IMG/VR virus record: IMGVR_UViG_3300042114_000045
Coordinates: 58,780-122,779 of that record
DNA: 64,000 nucleotides
Origin: a virus
Strand: one strand, 5' to 3'
A model generated the notes under the pieces. The model worked only from the letters and a program-made list of their open reading frames with translations, had not been told where the DNA came from and searched no databases. This document shows positions 14,897 through 23,191 of this stretch, piece after piece (the first letter of the stretch is position 1; each line of letters starts with the position of its first letter). The translations under genes and the position numbers were made by a program.

Positions 14897-16315
14897 ATGT
14901 TCGTAGATGAATTATTAAACAAAACAACAACTCAAAATGGTGCAGTGACACATAAGTCATCGCTAAACGCATGCCTAGACCTATTCAGTATGGGTGTATC
15001 AGGTAATAAAGCATTACTTATTGAAGCTGCTCTTAAAGAAGATCCAATTACTGCTATCAAAGCAGTTCTATATCTACGAGATTGTAGAGGTGGTCAAGGT
15101 AATAAAGATATCGCAAGAGAATTCCATAAAGTAGTTATTCAAAAATTAGCTACTTGGGAAGCATTTATGACTGGCTACATAAAACTATTACCATTCCTAC
15201 CAGAGTTAGGTAGCTGGAAAGACATCTACGACTTATACGGTAGAAACGCAATGATGAACAATGAAATCTTAAAACTTGTTACACAAGCAATTAAAGATAA
15301 CAATGGATTAGCTGCAAAATGGTTCCCAAGACAATCTCAATTTCATAAAGACTACTGTGAATACGTAGGTAAAGACTTAGGTACAGTTAGAAGACAAATA
15401 ACAAAACTTACAAAAGTAGTTGAAACTAAAATGTGTTCACAAAATTGGCATGAAATAAATTACTCACAAGTACCATCAATTGCTAACAAAAAATACAACA
15501 AAGCTTTCAAAAGAAACGATAGCAGTAGATATGAGCAATTCCTTAACAAAGCCGTAGCTGGTGAAGTAAAAGTAAATGCTGCACAATTATACCCTCACGA
15601 AATTACTTATAAAGCAAAACGAGGTGGAACTGAGTCAAAACAAGCAGATGCATTGTGGAAAAATCTACCAAACTATATGGCAGATAACCAAACAAATATC
15701 CTACCAGTAATTGATACTTCAGGTTCAATGACATCTACGGCGTATAGCCCATACTCTTGTATGGATATAGCAATTGGTCTAGGTTTATACTTCTCTGAGC
15801 ATAATACTGGAGAATTTAAAGATGTCTGGTGTAACTTTGATACAAACCCTAAGTTTAAAAAACTTACTGGTTCAACACTTTCTGAAAGAGTTAGAACTTT
15901 AGACTATAACAACTGGGGTGGTTCAACAAATATTCAAGCAGTATTTGACACAATCTTACCAATCGCAATCAGAAATCCAGAAACTTGTCCAAAAGCAATT
16001 ATCATCGTATCTGATATAGAATTCAACGAAGCAAATAGACGAGGAATGACTAACTTTGAAGCAATTAAAGATAAATATGCAGCAGCTGGTCTTGTAGCAC
16101 CTACAGTTATCTTTTGGAGAGTGAATGTAAAAGTTTCTCAACAACCAGTAACAGCACACTCAACAGGTGCAGTATTAATCAACGGATTTTCTCCAGCGAT
16201 TATGAAATTACTTTGTAGCTTTGATTTAGAAACATTAACGGATATTACTCCATTAAGTTTGATGCACAAAGCATTAGAAAAATATAAATTTGTTAATGAG
16301 TTGTTTGTAGCTTAG
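14897..16315 (+). CDS. TROVE/vWA protein (Ro60/Rsr-like)
   Basis: 472 residues. The N-terminal ~260 residues form a helical-repeat ring of the TROVE/DUF2828 type (LDLFSMGVSGNKALLIEAAL, YLRDCRGGQGNKDIAREFH). The C-terminal von Willebrand A domain has a full MIDAS: DTSGSM, GGSTNI and VSDIEF. Ro proteins bind the ends of misfolded small RNAs in the ring and Y RNAs on its outer edge, acting in RNA quality control. In bacteria the Y-RNA genes lie beside the gene, and here a cluster of structured RNAs sits directly upstream. RBS AAAGGAG. Confidence 0.85.
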   Translation: MFVDELLNKTTTQNGAVTHKSSLNACLDLFSMGVSGNKALLIEAALKEDPITAIKAVLYLRDCRGGQGNKDIAREFHKVVIQKLATWEAFMTGYIKLLPFLPELGSWKDIYDLYGRNAMMNNEILKLVTQAIKDNNGLAAKWFPRQSQFHKDYCEYVGKDLGTVRRQITKLTKVVETKMCSQNWHEINYSQVPSIANKKYNKAFKRNDSSRYEQFLNKAVAGEVKVNAAQLYPHEITYKAKRGGTESKQADALWKNLPNYMADNQTNILPVIDTSGSMTSTAYSPYSCMDIAIGLGLYFSEHNTGEFKDVWCNFDTNPKFKKLTGSTLSERVRTLDYNNWGGSTNIQAVFDTILPIAIRNPETCPKAIIIVSDIEFNEANRRGMTNFEAIKDKYAAAGLVAPTVIFWRVNVKVSQQPVTAHSTGAVLINGFSPAIMKLLCSFDLETLTDITPLSLMHKALEKYKFVNELFVA

Positions 16316-16338
16316 TAACTACTCATAAGGAGTCAGTA

Positions 16339-16521
16339 ATGGCAGACAAAACAAAACAAGAAATAGATTTAGAAAAACTCAAAGAAAATCAAAAGCAACT
16401 AGTTACTTGGCTAGAAAACCAAAGAAGAACTAGTCAAAGCCATATAGGCTTTTCAGCTTTTGACTCAGTTATAACGTTTATAAACAACGATTATAAGGAC
16501 TTGAGGCAAGAAGTATGCTAA
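16339..16521 (+). CDS. Small hypothetical protein, 60 aa
   Basis: Charged helical N-terminus (KQEIDLEKLKENQKQLVTWL). RBS AAGGAG. Overlaps the next small frame by 7 bp. Confidence 0.55.
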   Translation: MADKTKQEIDLEKLKENQKQLVTWLENQRRTSQSHIGFSAFDSVITFINNDYKDLRQEVC

Positions 16522-16667
16522 CATTTATTTCAATAATTAAGGCAGAGTTTCTTGCATTCTACTATTCAGGAGAGGTTATATACCACCATATTAACAAACA
16601 CAATCAATGGGAGTTTATTATTGTTGGTACATATAGAACATTATACAGAAGTAAAGGATTAAGATAA
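16515..16667 (+). CDS. Small hypothetical protein, 50 aa
   Basis: MLTFISIIKAEFLAFYYSGE...; its stop overlaps the TerC start (TAATG). Too short to classify. Confidence 0.45.
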   Translation: MLTFISIIKAEFLAFYYSGEVIYHHINKHNQWEFIIVGTYRTLYRSKGLR

Positions 16668-17683
16668 TGAAACATCATTTAGGCTCTATACTATTTTCAA
16701 TAGTAACGGCAATTTTAATATTCGGCTATGGCTTTGCTATAGAAGGAATAAACACAGGTCTACAGTTTTTAGTAGTAATTCTAGCACTATCAGTTTTAGA
16801 AGTATCACTATCGTTTGATAATGCAGTTGCAAATGCAAGGGTATTAGCTACAATGGATAAAGTATGGCAGCAACGCTTTTTAACTTGGGGTATGCTTATA
16901 GCAGTATTTGGTATGAGAATTGTATTCCCGTTAATTATAGTTGCTATAGCAGGTTCAATAAGTATGTTTGATGCATTAACGTTAGCAATGTATGAACCAT
17001 TAAAATATGCAGAAGTACTGACTAGTGCAGAAGTTTTAATTAAAGGATTCGGAGGAGCATTCTTACTACTTGTAGGTTTAGAATTCTTCTTTGATGAAGA
17101 AAAAGAAAATCACTGGATTAAACCAGTAGAAAGTAAACTAATTAAATTAGGTGCTTTAAAATCATCAGCTATCGTCATAACGCTAATAGTACTTTCATAT
17201 TTCAGTACACTATTGCCTATTGAAGAAGCAAAAGAACTTTTAGTATCAGGTGTACTTGGTATTATAGCTCATGAAATTATAAAAAGTTTCGGAGAACTAG
17301 TAGGAGAAGAAGATGCTACAACTACGGTGGCAAAAGCAGGGCTTATGTCATTCTTATACTTAGAGATTTTAGATGCTTCATTCTCATTTGATGGGGTTAT
17401 TGGTGCATTCGCAATTAGTACAAATATATTTGTAATAGCAGCAGGTTTAGGTATTGGTGCAATGTTCGTAAGATCATTAACAATACATTTAGTGGAAGCA
17501 GGTACTTTAGCTGAATACAAATTCTTAGAGCACGGAGCATTCTGGTCAATCATTGTACTAGCATTTATCATGTTCGCTGGAACAGTAATGCATATTTCAG
17601 AAATCATTACAGGTGTGCTATCAGTAGCATTAATAGGAATAGCGTTAGCTCATTCAATTTACAACAATAAAAAAGGTATTTAA
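16667..17683 (+). CDS. terC: TerC-family integral membrane protein
   Basis: 338 residues with about nine transmembrane helices. Characteristic acidic residues lie within helices: LEVSLSFDNAVANA and later LDASFSFDGVIGAFA, the two halves of the TerC/Alx metal-ion transport fold. TerC proteins export Mn2+ or assist membrane-protein metalation, and in ter operons support tellurite, phage and colicin resistance. It leads a five-gene cassette with TerD- and TelA-type proteins. Confidence 0.92.
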   Translation: MKHHLGSILFSIVTAILIFGYGFAIEGINTGLQFLVVILALSVLEVSLSFDNAVANARVLATMDKVWQQRFLTWGMLIAVFGMRIVFPLIIVAIAGSISMFDALTLAMYEPLKYAEVLTSAEVLIKGFGGAFLLLVGLEFFFDEEKENHWIKPVESKLIKLGALKSSAIVITLIVLSYFSTLLPIEEAKELLVSGVLGIIAHEIIKSFGELVGEEDATTTVAKAGLMSFLYLEILDASFSFDGVIGAFAISTNIFVIAAGLGIGAMFVRSLTIHLVEAGTLAEYKFLEHGAFWSIIVLAFIMFAGTVMHISEIITGVLSVALIGIALAHSIYNNKKGI

Positions 17684-17684
17684 T

Positions 17685-18251
17685 ATGGTATTAGATTTAA
17701 ATAAAGGTCAAGAGTTTAATCTTGACTTAACAAAAGAAACAAAATTTGAAATTGCTCTCCAATGGGGCTACAACAGAACTGGCGTAGATATGGACTTAGA
17801 TGTATCTGCATTCTTGCTTAACGAATCAGCTGGTAAAAATAAATTACTTGATATGGGTAATGCAGTTTACTTTAAAAACAAAGAGTCAAAAGATAAATCA
17901 GTAAGATTATCTGGTGATAGTAGAGATGGTGCAGCAGAAAAAGATGACGAAGTTATCTATGTTGATACAAGTAAAATTGCATCTGACGTGTCAAGAATTC
18001 AAATCTATGTTAATATTTTTGCTCCAAAAGTATCATTCAGAGAAGTTCAAACAGCATTAGCAATCGTTAGAACTGGTAACACAGTACTTGCAACAGTAAA
18101 TATGTCAACTGATTTCCAAAATGAAAACAGTATTCTAGTTGGGTTTATCTCAAAAGTTAATGGTAACTGGACTTTCACTGCAGGTGGAGAAGGTTATATT
18201 ATTACCGATTTGAACACAATCGTAGCAGCATTAAATAAAGAAGGAGTATAG
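17685..18251 (+). CDS. terD: TerD-family calcium-binding stress protein
   Basis: 188 residues, the normal TerD length. MVLDLNKGQEFNLDLTKE start, LQWGYNRTGVDMDLDVSAFLL, then GDSRDGAAEKDDEVIYVD, the acidic Ca2+-binding loops of the family. TerD proteins form membrane-associated complexes with TerC in stress or phage-response systems. It starts one base after terC ends. Confidence 0.93.
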   Translation: MVLDLNKGQEFNLDLTKETKFEIALQWGYNRTGVDMDLDVSAFLLNESAGKNKLLDMGNAVYFKNKESKDKSVRLSGDSRDGAAEKDDEVIYVDTSKIASDVSRIQIYVNIFAPKVSFREVQTALAIVRTGNTVLATVNMSTDFQNENSILVGFISKVNGNWTFTAGGEGYIITDLNTIVAALNKEGV

Positions 18252-18252
18252 T

Positions 18253-18858
18253 ATGCAACTAGACTTAGAAAAAGGTATGTCATTAGACTTAAGTAAACAA
18301 CCAGGTGGTCTAACAACAATGGACATCGGTGTTACTTGGGGAAAACAAATTATTGAAAAAACGTCAAGTGGACTATTCGGAATCGGTAGCAAAACTTCAA
18401 CTGAAGAAAAAGATGTAGACTTAGATCTATCATTATTTGTTTACTCAGACTCAGGGTTAATTGATAAAGTATACTTCAACAATAAAAGAATTGCTGGTGT
18501 AGTACACAGTGGTGATGATTTAATCGGTGGTGTAAAATCAAAAGATAACGAAACAATCAGAGTTGACTTTAATAGTTTACCTGCTAAAGCAACAAAATTA
18601 GTTGCTGTTCTTGTGTCTTACAACAAAGTTCCGTTTAAAGAACTTAATACTGCTGAACTAAGAACATATGATACATCTGTTAATCCAAGAGCTGTAATGA
18701 CTGAAACAAAAATTACAACACAAACATTTGGTAATGCATCTTCAATGATATTCTGTAAAATAGAATTAAAAGACAATAGCTGGGTTATTACTGCAATTGG
18801 TGAACCATCTTCAGCTACAAGTATTTCAGAAATAGAAACATTCGCACGAAGAGCGTAA
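18253..18858 (+). CDS. Second TerD-family protein
   Basis: 201 residues, paralogous to the upstream gene: MQLDLEKGMSLDLSKQPGG and DVDLDLSLFVYSDSG, HSGDDLIGG. The acidic loop is shorter than in the first copy, so metal binding may differ. Tight spacing (1 nt) implies stoichiometric co-expression. Confidence 0.88.
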   Translation: MQLDLEKGMSLDLSKQPGGLTTMDIGVTWGKQIIEKTSSGLFGIGSKTSTEEKDVDLDLSLFVYSDSGLIDKVYFNNKRIAGVVHSGDDLIGGVKSKDNETIRVDFNSLPAKATKLVAVLVSYNKVPFKELNTAELRTYDTSVNPRAVMTETKITTQTFGNASSMIFCKIELKDNSWVITAIGEPSSATSISEIETFARRA

Positions 18859-18867
18859 GGAATAAAA

Positions 18868-19929
18868 ATGCTACAAGCTACAAAAACAACATTTGATATA
18901 ACTGATGTAGAGGTATCAAATTCAAAACAACTTGTTATCTCTCCCGAGATAAAAAATAAACTACAAGTAATTACACTTTCGAATCCAGAAGCTTTAAACA
19001 CTTTTGGAGAAGAAACTGCTAATGTATTAAAAAATTTATCAAATGATATGTCAGTTGATTCAAAACTAAAAGATATGGGAGAGGTAGGTACTAAAATAAA
19101 TGACCTACTTAAAAAAGCAAAGAGTTTAGATCCTTCTGTACTTTTAGCAAAACCAGGCTTCTTCGGTAAACTATTTGGTAAAATCAAAGATCCAATTGAC
19201 ACATTTGCAAATAATCAAAAATCAGTATCTGAATCAGTAAAACAAATTGCAGTGAAGTTATTAGATGATAGAAAAACTCTATTAGCTGATAATGTTAAAT
19301 TAGATAAAGTATATGATTCAAATGTTATTGCATTAGCTAATCTTGAACAATATATTGTAGCTGGTAATAACCATCTCGAAACTCTTAGAGAAGAATTGAG
19401 GGTATTATCTACGAGTCAATCTGACTCAGTAGGATTACAAATACAGACTGGTAAAGATGTTATTAGTAGATTTGAGCAAAGAATTGATAGACTTAATTCA
19501 TCAAGAGCTATTGTACTTAGACAATTACCTCAAATTCGTATTATGCAAAACTCTAACTTTAGAGAAGCAGAAACTATACAAGATACAGTTAATACCGCAA
19601 TACCAGTATGGGAACAACAAATTAGTTTATATATAACCCAACTACGTACTAAACTAGCTTTAGAAAACGAAAGAAGTGTAAATAAAATGATAAATGAAAC
19701 AATAAGTGCTTCAGCAGCATTAACACATCAAAATACAGTTGAAATTGCAAACGCAAGTAACAACTCTTTAATAGATTTATCTACTATTCAAACAGTACAA
19801 GATAATCTAATTAAATCAATTGATGTTATGGCTGCTACAGCAGAAACAGGTAGACAAAAAAGACTTGAGTCATTCAACGCAATAGCATTAATGGATACTC
19901 AGTTAAAAGAAAACCTTTCAAAAAGATAA
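18868..19929 (+). CDS. telA: TelA-like toxic-anion resistance protein
   Basis: 353 residues, mostly long helices. LDKVYDSNVIALANLEQYIV and RIMQNSNFREAETIQDTVNT, IPVWEQQISLYI are the recognisable TelA core. TelA/YaaN proteins accompany TerD/TerC in tellurite-resistance and stress cassettes. Cytosolic and likely oligomeric. Confidence 0.88.
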   Translation: MLQATKTTFDITDVEVSNSKQLVISPEIKNKLQVITLSNPEALNTFGEETANVLKNLSNDMSVDSKLKDMGEVGTKINDLLKKAKSLDPSVLLAKPGFFGKLFGKIKDPIDTFANNQKSVSESVKQIAVKLLDDRKTLLADNVKLDKVYDSNVIALANLEQYIVAGNNHLETLREELRVLSTSQSDSVGLQIQTGKDVISRFEQRIDRLNSSRAIVLRQLPQIRIMQNSNFREAETIQDTVNTAIPVWEQQISLYITQLRTKLALENERSVNKMINETISASAALTHQNTVEIANASNNSLIDLSTIQTVQDNLIKSIDVMAATAETGRQKRLESFNAIALMDTQLKENLSKR

Positions 19930-19940
19930 GGAAATAAACC

Positions 19941-20717
19941 ATGCTAGTAGCTACTAAAGTACTCCCTATGCTTCAAGCTAGTACTAGCATAAATACTTCT
20001 TTACCACAACAACAGTTAGAGGTATCTTTAGATTTTAATTATTCATTTCTTAAAACAAAGATACCAAATTTAACAATGATTTTATATGATGATATTAAAA
20101 ATTATCTTAGTAACTTTAAAAAAGAAGTAGTGCTATCACTAGACTTTAATTTTTTAAATAGCTTTGGAAATAAACATCAACATGACATAACAATGTTATC
20201 GTCTAAGATTATAGAGTTAAATAATGTTGTTACATTTGAACAAACACTTAACAAAGTAAGAACACAAATAACTAGTAAATCAATATTTAGTACAAAATTA
20301 ATAGTTGAATCTTCAACGGCATTATCTTTGTTACAAAATAATATTTTAACTGTACAAGCTACACTAGCTACGTCAATAGGAAGCGTGAAGAACAATCTAT
20401 CCGTATTAGAAAAGGATTTAAGAGAAGTTACAGTTTATTATGATATACTTCTATTTATATATAACTATATAATAGATAATAACATATTAACTAAACAACA
20501 GATAGAATCAGTAGATTTATTTATTACTAGAACTAATAGTCTAAAAACATCTTGTATTATAGCAAGTCAACTACAAATGACAATGCAAAATATACTAAAC
20601 TCATTAGAACTAGAACAAAAACAATGTAGTACTTTTTTAAATATAACAATACCAGCATTTGTAGCTTTGCAGTTAAATGATCCAAATAAATTAAAAGAAA
20701 CTCTATTAACGTTATAA
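19941..20717 (+). CDS. Divergent TelA-like relative
   Basis: 258 residues, helical. Begins like its neighbour (MLVATKVLPMLQAS) and keeps a similar distant layout: VYYDILLFIYNYIIDNN corresponds to the TelA 'VYDSN..ALANLEQYI' region and FLNITIPAFVAL to its 'IPVWEQQ' region. Probably a duplicated and strongly diverged copy; the link is by eye and position only. Confidence 0.55.
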   Translation: MLVATKVLPMLQASTSINTSLPQQQLEVSLDFNYSFLKTKIPNLTMILYDDIKNYLSNFKKEVVLSLDFNFLNSFGNKHQHDITMLSSKIIELNNVVTFEQTLNKVRTQITSKSIFSTKLIVESSTALSLLQNNILTVQATLATSIGSVKNNLSVLEKDLREVTVYYDILLFIYNYIIDNNILTKQQIESVDLFITRTNSLKTSCIIASQLQMTMQNILNSLELEQKQCSTFLNITIPAFVALQLNDPNKLKETLLTL

Positions 20718-20726
20718 GGATAACAA

Positions 20727-20975
20727 TTGAATAAAGAACAAATAGATAAGGCTATACAACTTATACCAACTTACACAGATGATGATTTAGTCCATAACTG
20801 GAAATGTGCAACAGCGATGAAAGCAAACTCAGATAGACTGTTACTAAAACCATTTATAACTGCGATAGAATCAGAACGGAAAAAAAGAGGTAAAGTGATA
20901 GAACTAGCAGATACATCAATACACGCACCTGAATCTACAAACGTAGATACAGAAGAGGAAACTGAAGAGCCTTAA
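20727..20975 (+). CDS. Small hypothetical protein, 82 aa (TTG start)
   Basis: TTG 20727 follows AAGGATAACAA. Begins NKEQIDKAIQLIPTYTDDDL and ends with an acidic tail (DTEEETEEP). Last gene of the ter cassette unit; function unknown. Confidence 0.6.
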   Translation: MNKEQIDKAIQLIPTYTDDDLVHNWKCATAMKANSDRLLLKPFITAIESERKKRGKVIELADTSIHAPESTNVDTEEETEEP

Positions 20976-21232
20976 AGACTTAGTGGCGGTGGGTCACAAA
21001 ATTGACCATCAAGTTCTAGGACTAATAACCTAGTGGAAGAGAGTTTAACACTCCAAGTTCTTGAACTTAAATCAAGTGGTACCCTCAGTAATGGGGCAGT
21101 TATCGGACTTAAACCGATTGGTGGAGTTTACTACCAAGTAAACCTTATGACCTAGCTAGAAGTCATTAAAAGCTGCAGTAGAAGTTTTGTTAGCTAGCCT
21201 GGACTACATAAAAACCAGAAAACTAACACTAT
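20976..21232 (+). ncRNA. Unassigned structured RNA upstream of tmRNA
   Basis: Dense local pairing: GGTCA/TGACC, CTAGG/CCTAG, AGTTC/GAACT, TTTACT/AGTAAA and an outer CTAGCTA/TAGCTAG. No T-arm or reading frame. It may be one folded RNA or several; I do not recognise the family. Confidence 0.4.
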
Positions 21233-21562
21233 GGGGATGTCCTGGCATCGACTAGAGCATCAAGCTACCTATGTGCTATCCAGTTGTAGAACTGTAAAAC
21301 TACACCAAAATTTTAAATGCAAACAATGTAAACTACAGATCAGCTCAATTCGTAAGAGTTGCTGCTTAATCTATAGCCTGGTCCCACTATATTACCAAAC
21401 GGGACTGTTTCGTCGAAAGACACCTCTCATATATACAAATATGCAGTATTAAAATGTATATCAGTCCGCAGCTACTGAACAAGCGACCAATTTAGTATGA
21501 TAGCTAAAAGCATGGATGCAAGGTGTTTTAACACACGGGTTCGACTCCCGTCATCTCCACCA
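21233..21562 (+). ncRNA. ssrA: tmRNA (transfer-messenger RNA)
   Basis: The 5' end GGGGATGTCCTGGCATCGAC and 3' end ending CGTCATCTCCACCA form the tRNA-like domain: GGGGATG pairs with CATCTCC, T-arm ACGGG-TTCGACT-CCCGT, encoded CCA. The 3' half keeps the conserved TCCGCAGCTACTGAACAAGCGA-like region followed by AGC and GTGTT/AACAC pairing before the T-arm. Length ~330 nt is typical. It would rescue stalled ribosomes with host SmpB and tag products for proteolysis. Confidence 0.93.
21319..21369 (+). CDS. tmRNA tag-peptide reading frame
   Basis: Resume codon GCA at 21319 gives ANNVNYRSAQFVRVAA then TAA (21367-21369). The ANNV start resembles Campylobacter-type tags and the hydrophobic ...AA end is the standard protease signal. 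The middle (YRSAQFVRV) differs from the usual APAYAK. Confidence 0.85.
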   Translation, partial: ANNVNYRSAQFVRVAA

Positions 21563-21564
21563 AT

Positions 21565-21653
21565 GGATAGATAGCCTAATGGTAAGGCACCAGCCTTGAA
21601 AGCTGGCGATAGAAGAAATTCTATTGAGAGTTCGAGTCTCTCTCTATCCTCCA
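21565..21653 (+). tRNA. tRNA-Ser (TGA)
   Basis: Acceptor GGATAGA/TCTATCC, anticodon arm CCAGC-CTTGAAA-GCTGG, long variable arm ATAGAAGAAATTCTAT, T-arm with TTCGAGT, and encoded CCA. A canonical class II tRNA. Confidence 0.95.
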
Positions 21654-21654
21654 T

Positions 21655-21729
21655 TCAAAGATAGTTCAACCGGGCAGAACAACAACCAGGGGGTTGTAGT
21701 TATAGGTTCAAATCCTGTTCTTTGATCCA
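21655..21729 (+). tRNA. tRNA, anticodon uncertain (GGG/AGG region)
   Basis: Acceptor TCAAAGA/TCTTTGA, D-arm GTTC...GAAC, T-arm ATAGG-TTCAAAT-CCTGT, encoded CCA. The anticodon stem ACAAC/GTTGT closes a 6-nt loop CAGGGG without a U33, so decoding (Pro?) is doubtful. Confidence 0.7.
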
Positions 21730-21734
21730 AATAA

Positions 21735-21811
21735 GGACCTGTAGCTTAAACGTAAAAGCCCTCGCCTCATAAGCGAAGAGATTTCATGACGTAACATGAA
21801 TGGGTCCACCA
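21735..21811 (+). tRNA. tRNA-Met-like (CAT) with unusual T-arm
   Basis: Acceptor GGACCT/GGGTCC, anticodon loop CTCATAA closed by TCGC/GCGA, and encoded ACCA. The T-arm is TTCATG/CATGAA with loop ACGTAA, lacking the TTC-purine-A motif found in nearly all elongator and initiator tRNAs. Confidence 0.7.
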
Positions 21812-21812
21812 C

Positions 21813-21900
21813 GGAGAGTTGAGAGAGTGGTTTATTCTACCTCTTTGCTAAAGAGGCGTAGTTTCGGCTACCATAGGTTCAAATCCTATACTCTCCTCCA
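21813..21900 (+). tRNA. tRNA-Ser (GCT)
   Basis: Acceptor GGAGAGT/ACTCTCC, anticodon arm CCTCT-TTGCTAA-AGAGG, variable arm GTAGTTTCGGCTAC, T-arm ATAGG-TTCAAAT-CCTAT, encoded CCA. Confidence 0.95.
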
Positions 21901-21910
21901 TTTTTCATAT

Positions 21911-22032
21911 GATACTGTAGCTCAGCGGTAGAGCGCTAAAAAATGTTTCCTGTATTGACTTAGGAAATGCACTGCAATAAAACTTATTCACTTATAATGA
22001 AGCGGTCGGTGGTTCGAATCCATCCAGTATCT
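21911..22032 (+). tRNA. tRNA with ~47-nt extra sequence
   Basis: Acceptor GATACTG/CAGTATC, D-arm GCTCAGCGGTAGAGC, CGCT/AGCG inner stem and T-arm GGTGG-TTCGAAT-CCATC. Within the anticodon region is a TTTCCT/AGGAAA hairpin followed by GCACTGCAA and A/T-rich sequence, matching the interruption in the tRNA at 14261 in order and motif. No CCA encoded. Confidence 0.6.
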
Positions 22033-22152
22033 TTACGGGACTAGTCATCCCATCTTTAATCAATTATTAAGGATAAAGTTACTATAATTAGTAACAAACG
22101 TTAAATCTCTGTACAGAAGTATTGAACTACTGTGTTACATTTAACTTTTCTT

Positions 22153-22236
22153 GGGAGTGTAGACCTCTAAGGAGCAGGGCCGGATTGTAAATCCGGATCG
22201 TAAGACCGCCAGGATCGTTACCTGGAATTCCCACCA
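22153..22236 (+). tRNA. tRNA-Tyr (GTA)
   Basis: Acceptor GGGAGT/ATTCCC, anticodon arm CCGGA-TTGTAAA-TCCGG, variable arm ATCGTAAGACC, T-arm CCAGG-ATCGTTA-CCTGG (loop slightly atypical), encoded ACCA. Confidence 0.88.
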
Positions 22237-22299
22237 TTTAATAAACAATTAAGAAATTTATTGGTATACTCATGTATAAATTATTACATAGGGTTAACA

Positions 22300-22776
22300 A
22301 TGAAATACAATAAAGAAAATTTAACAATAGCGGCTAAAAATAACGATACAATAAGTGATGTTGTAAGAACTATAACCGGTAAAAGTATAGCCTCACCAAG
22401 TTCAATAAACTTAGTTAGTAAAAAATTAAAAGAGTATGGTATAGATACATCTCATTTTATAGGATCAAGTAAAGGTTCGCTTAATTTAAAAGTAGAAAAA
22501 CGAACATTTGAAGAAGTTTTAGTTTTTAATAAAAATCTAATAAATAGAGTTAATAGAAAAAGCTTATTATCAGCAATACTTAAAAGTAAAGTGCTGGATT
22601 ATGAATGCGAAATATGTAAAAATAAAGGCATTCATTTAGAAAAAGAACTAGTACTACAGATAGACCATAAAGATGGTAACTGGAAAAACAACAGTATAAG
22701 TAACCTACGATTTCTATGTCCAAATTGTCATTCACAAACAAGTACTTACGGGTTTAATGGTACCGTAAAATACTAG
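22300..22776 (+). CDS. HNH endonuclease
   Basis: I use ATG 22300 (AGGG upstream) rather than the in-frame ATG 22261. 158 residues: a basic N-terminal DNA-binding-like half, then a C-terminal HNH core CEICKNKGIHLEKE, LQIDHKDGNWKNNSISNLRF, LCPNCHSQT. This is the free-standing HNH type that targets phage genes; its position right after the tRNA-Tyr suggests insertion at the tRNA cluster. Confidence 0.85.
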   Translation: MKYNKENLTIAAKNNDTISDVVRTITGKSIASPSSINLVSKKLKEYGIDTSHFIGSSKGSLNLKVEKRTFEEVLVFNKNLINRVNRKSLLSAILKSKVLDYECEICKNKGIHLEKELVLQIDHKDGNWKNNSISNLRFLCPNCHSQTSTYGFNGTVKY

Positions 22777-22788
22777 ATAATACCATTT

Positions 22789-22871
22789 GTAGTTACTATA
22801 GAAAACAACCAGCAATTAACAAATTATCTTTCAATTTCAAAGCTAAAACAATTGTTTTCTGTAGTGCCTAC
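22789..22871 (+). ncRNA. CAGCA-family hairpin RNA, copy D
   Basis: A 19-position stem (22789-22807 with 22853-22871; one mismatch, two wobbles). ACCAGCAA follows the 5' strand; a CTTT/AAAG hairpin lies in the loop. Confidence 0.6.
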
Positions 22872-23191
22872 TTGGCACATCTGATTCAAGAACCCGTACA
22901 TAGGGTAAGCATTGTATATGTACACGCAGCAAAATAAACAAACAAAATTAAACAAGTAAATTTAAAACGGTTTGCCTTAAAGTCAACACTGGCATAATAA
23001 GGACTGCTTGTATACCCGAGTATACACTTCTGATATACTGTATATATCATGAGTTAGATCCTTGCTTACCAAAAAAAACCAACTTCAAGCTTAAAACTCC
23101 CACTGAAAAAGAATATAAGCCGAGACAATAATCATCTTTGAATACCTCCTTTCTAAATAAAACTTCAAAGAATAAAGCACATTTTTTGTGC

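Noticed and set aside
18618-19202. Long open frame on the - strand across terD/telA
   Set aside because: It is antisense to well-supported genes, lacks a ribosome site, and reflects codon bias of the + strand genes.
21231-21452. 73-aa open frame overlapping the tmRNA
   Set aside because: The sequence is clearly tmRNA; only the 16-codon tag frame is expected to be translated.
23125-23150. TAATCATCTTTGA copy resembling the retron-like loop motif
   Set aside because: It matches the E2/E3 loop over 13 nt but I find no terminal arms, no TA|GAA boundary and no long following hairpin, so it is not counted as a seventh element.
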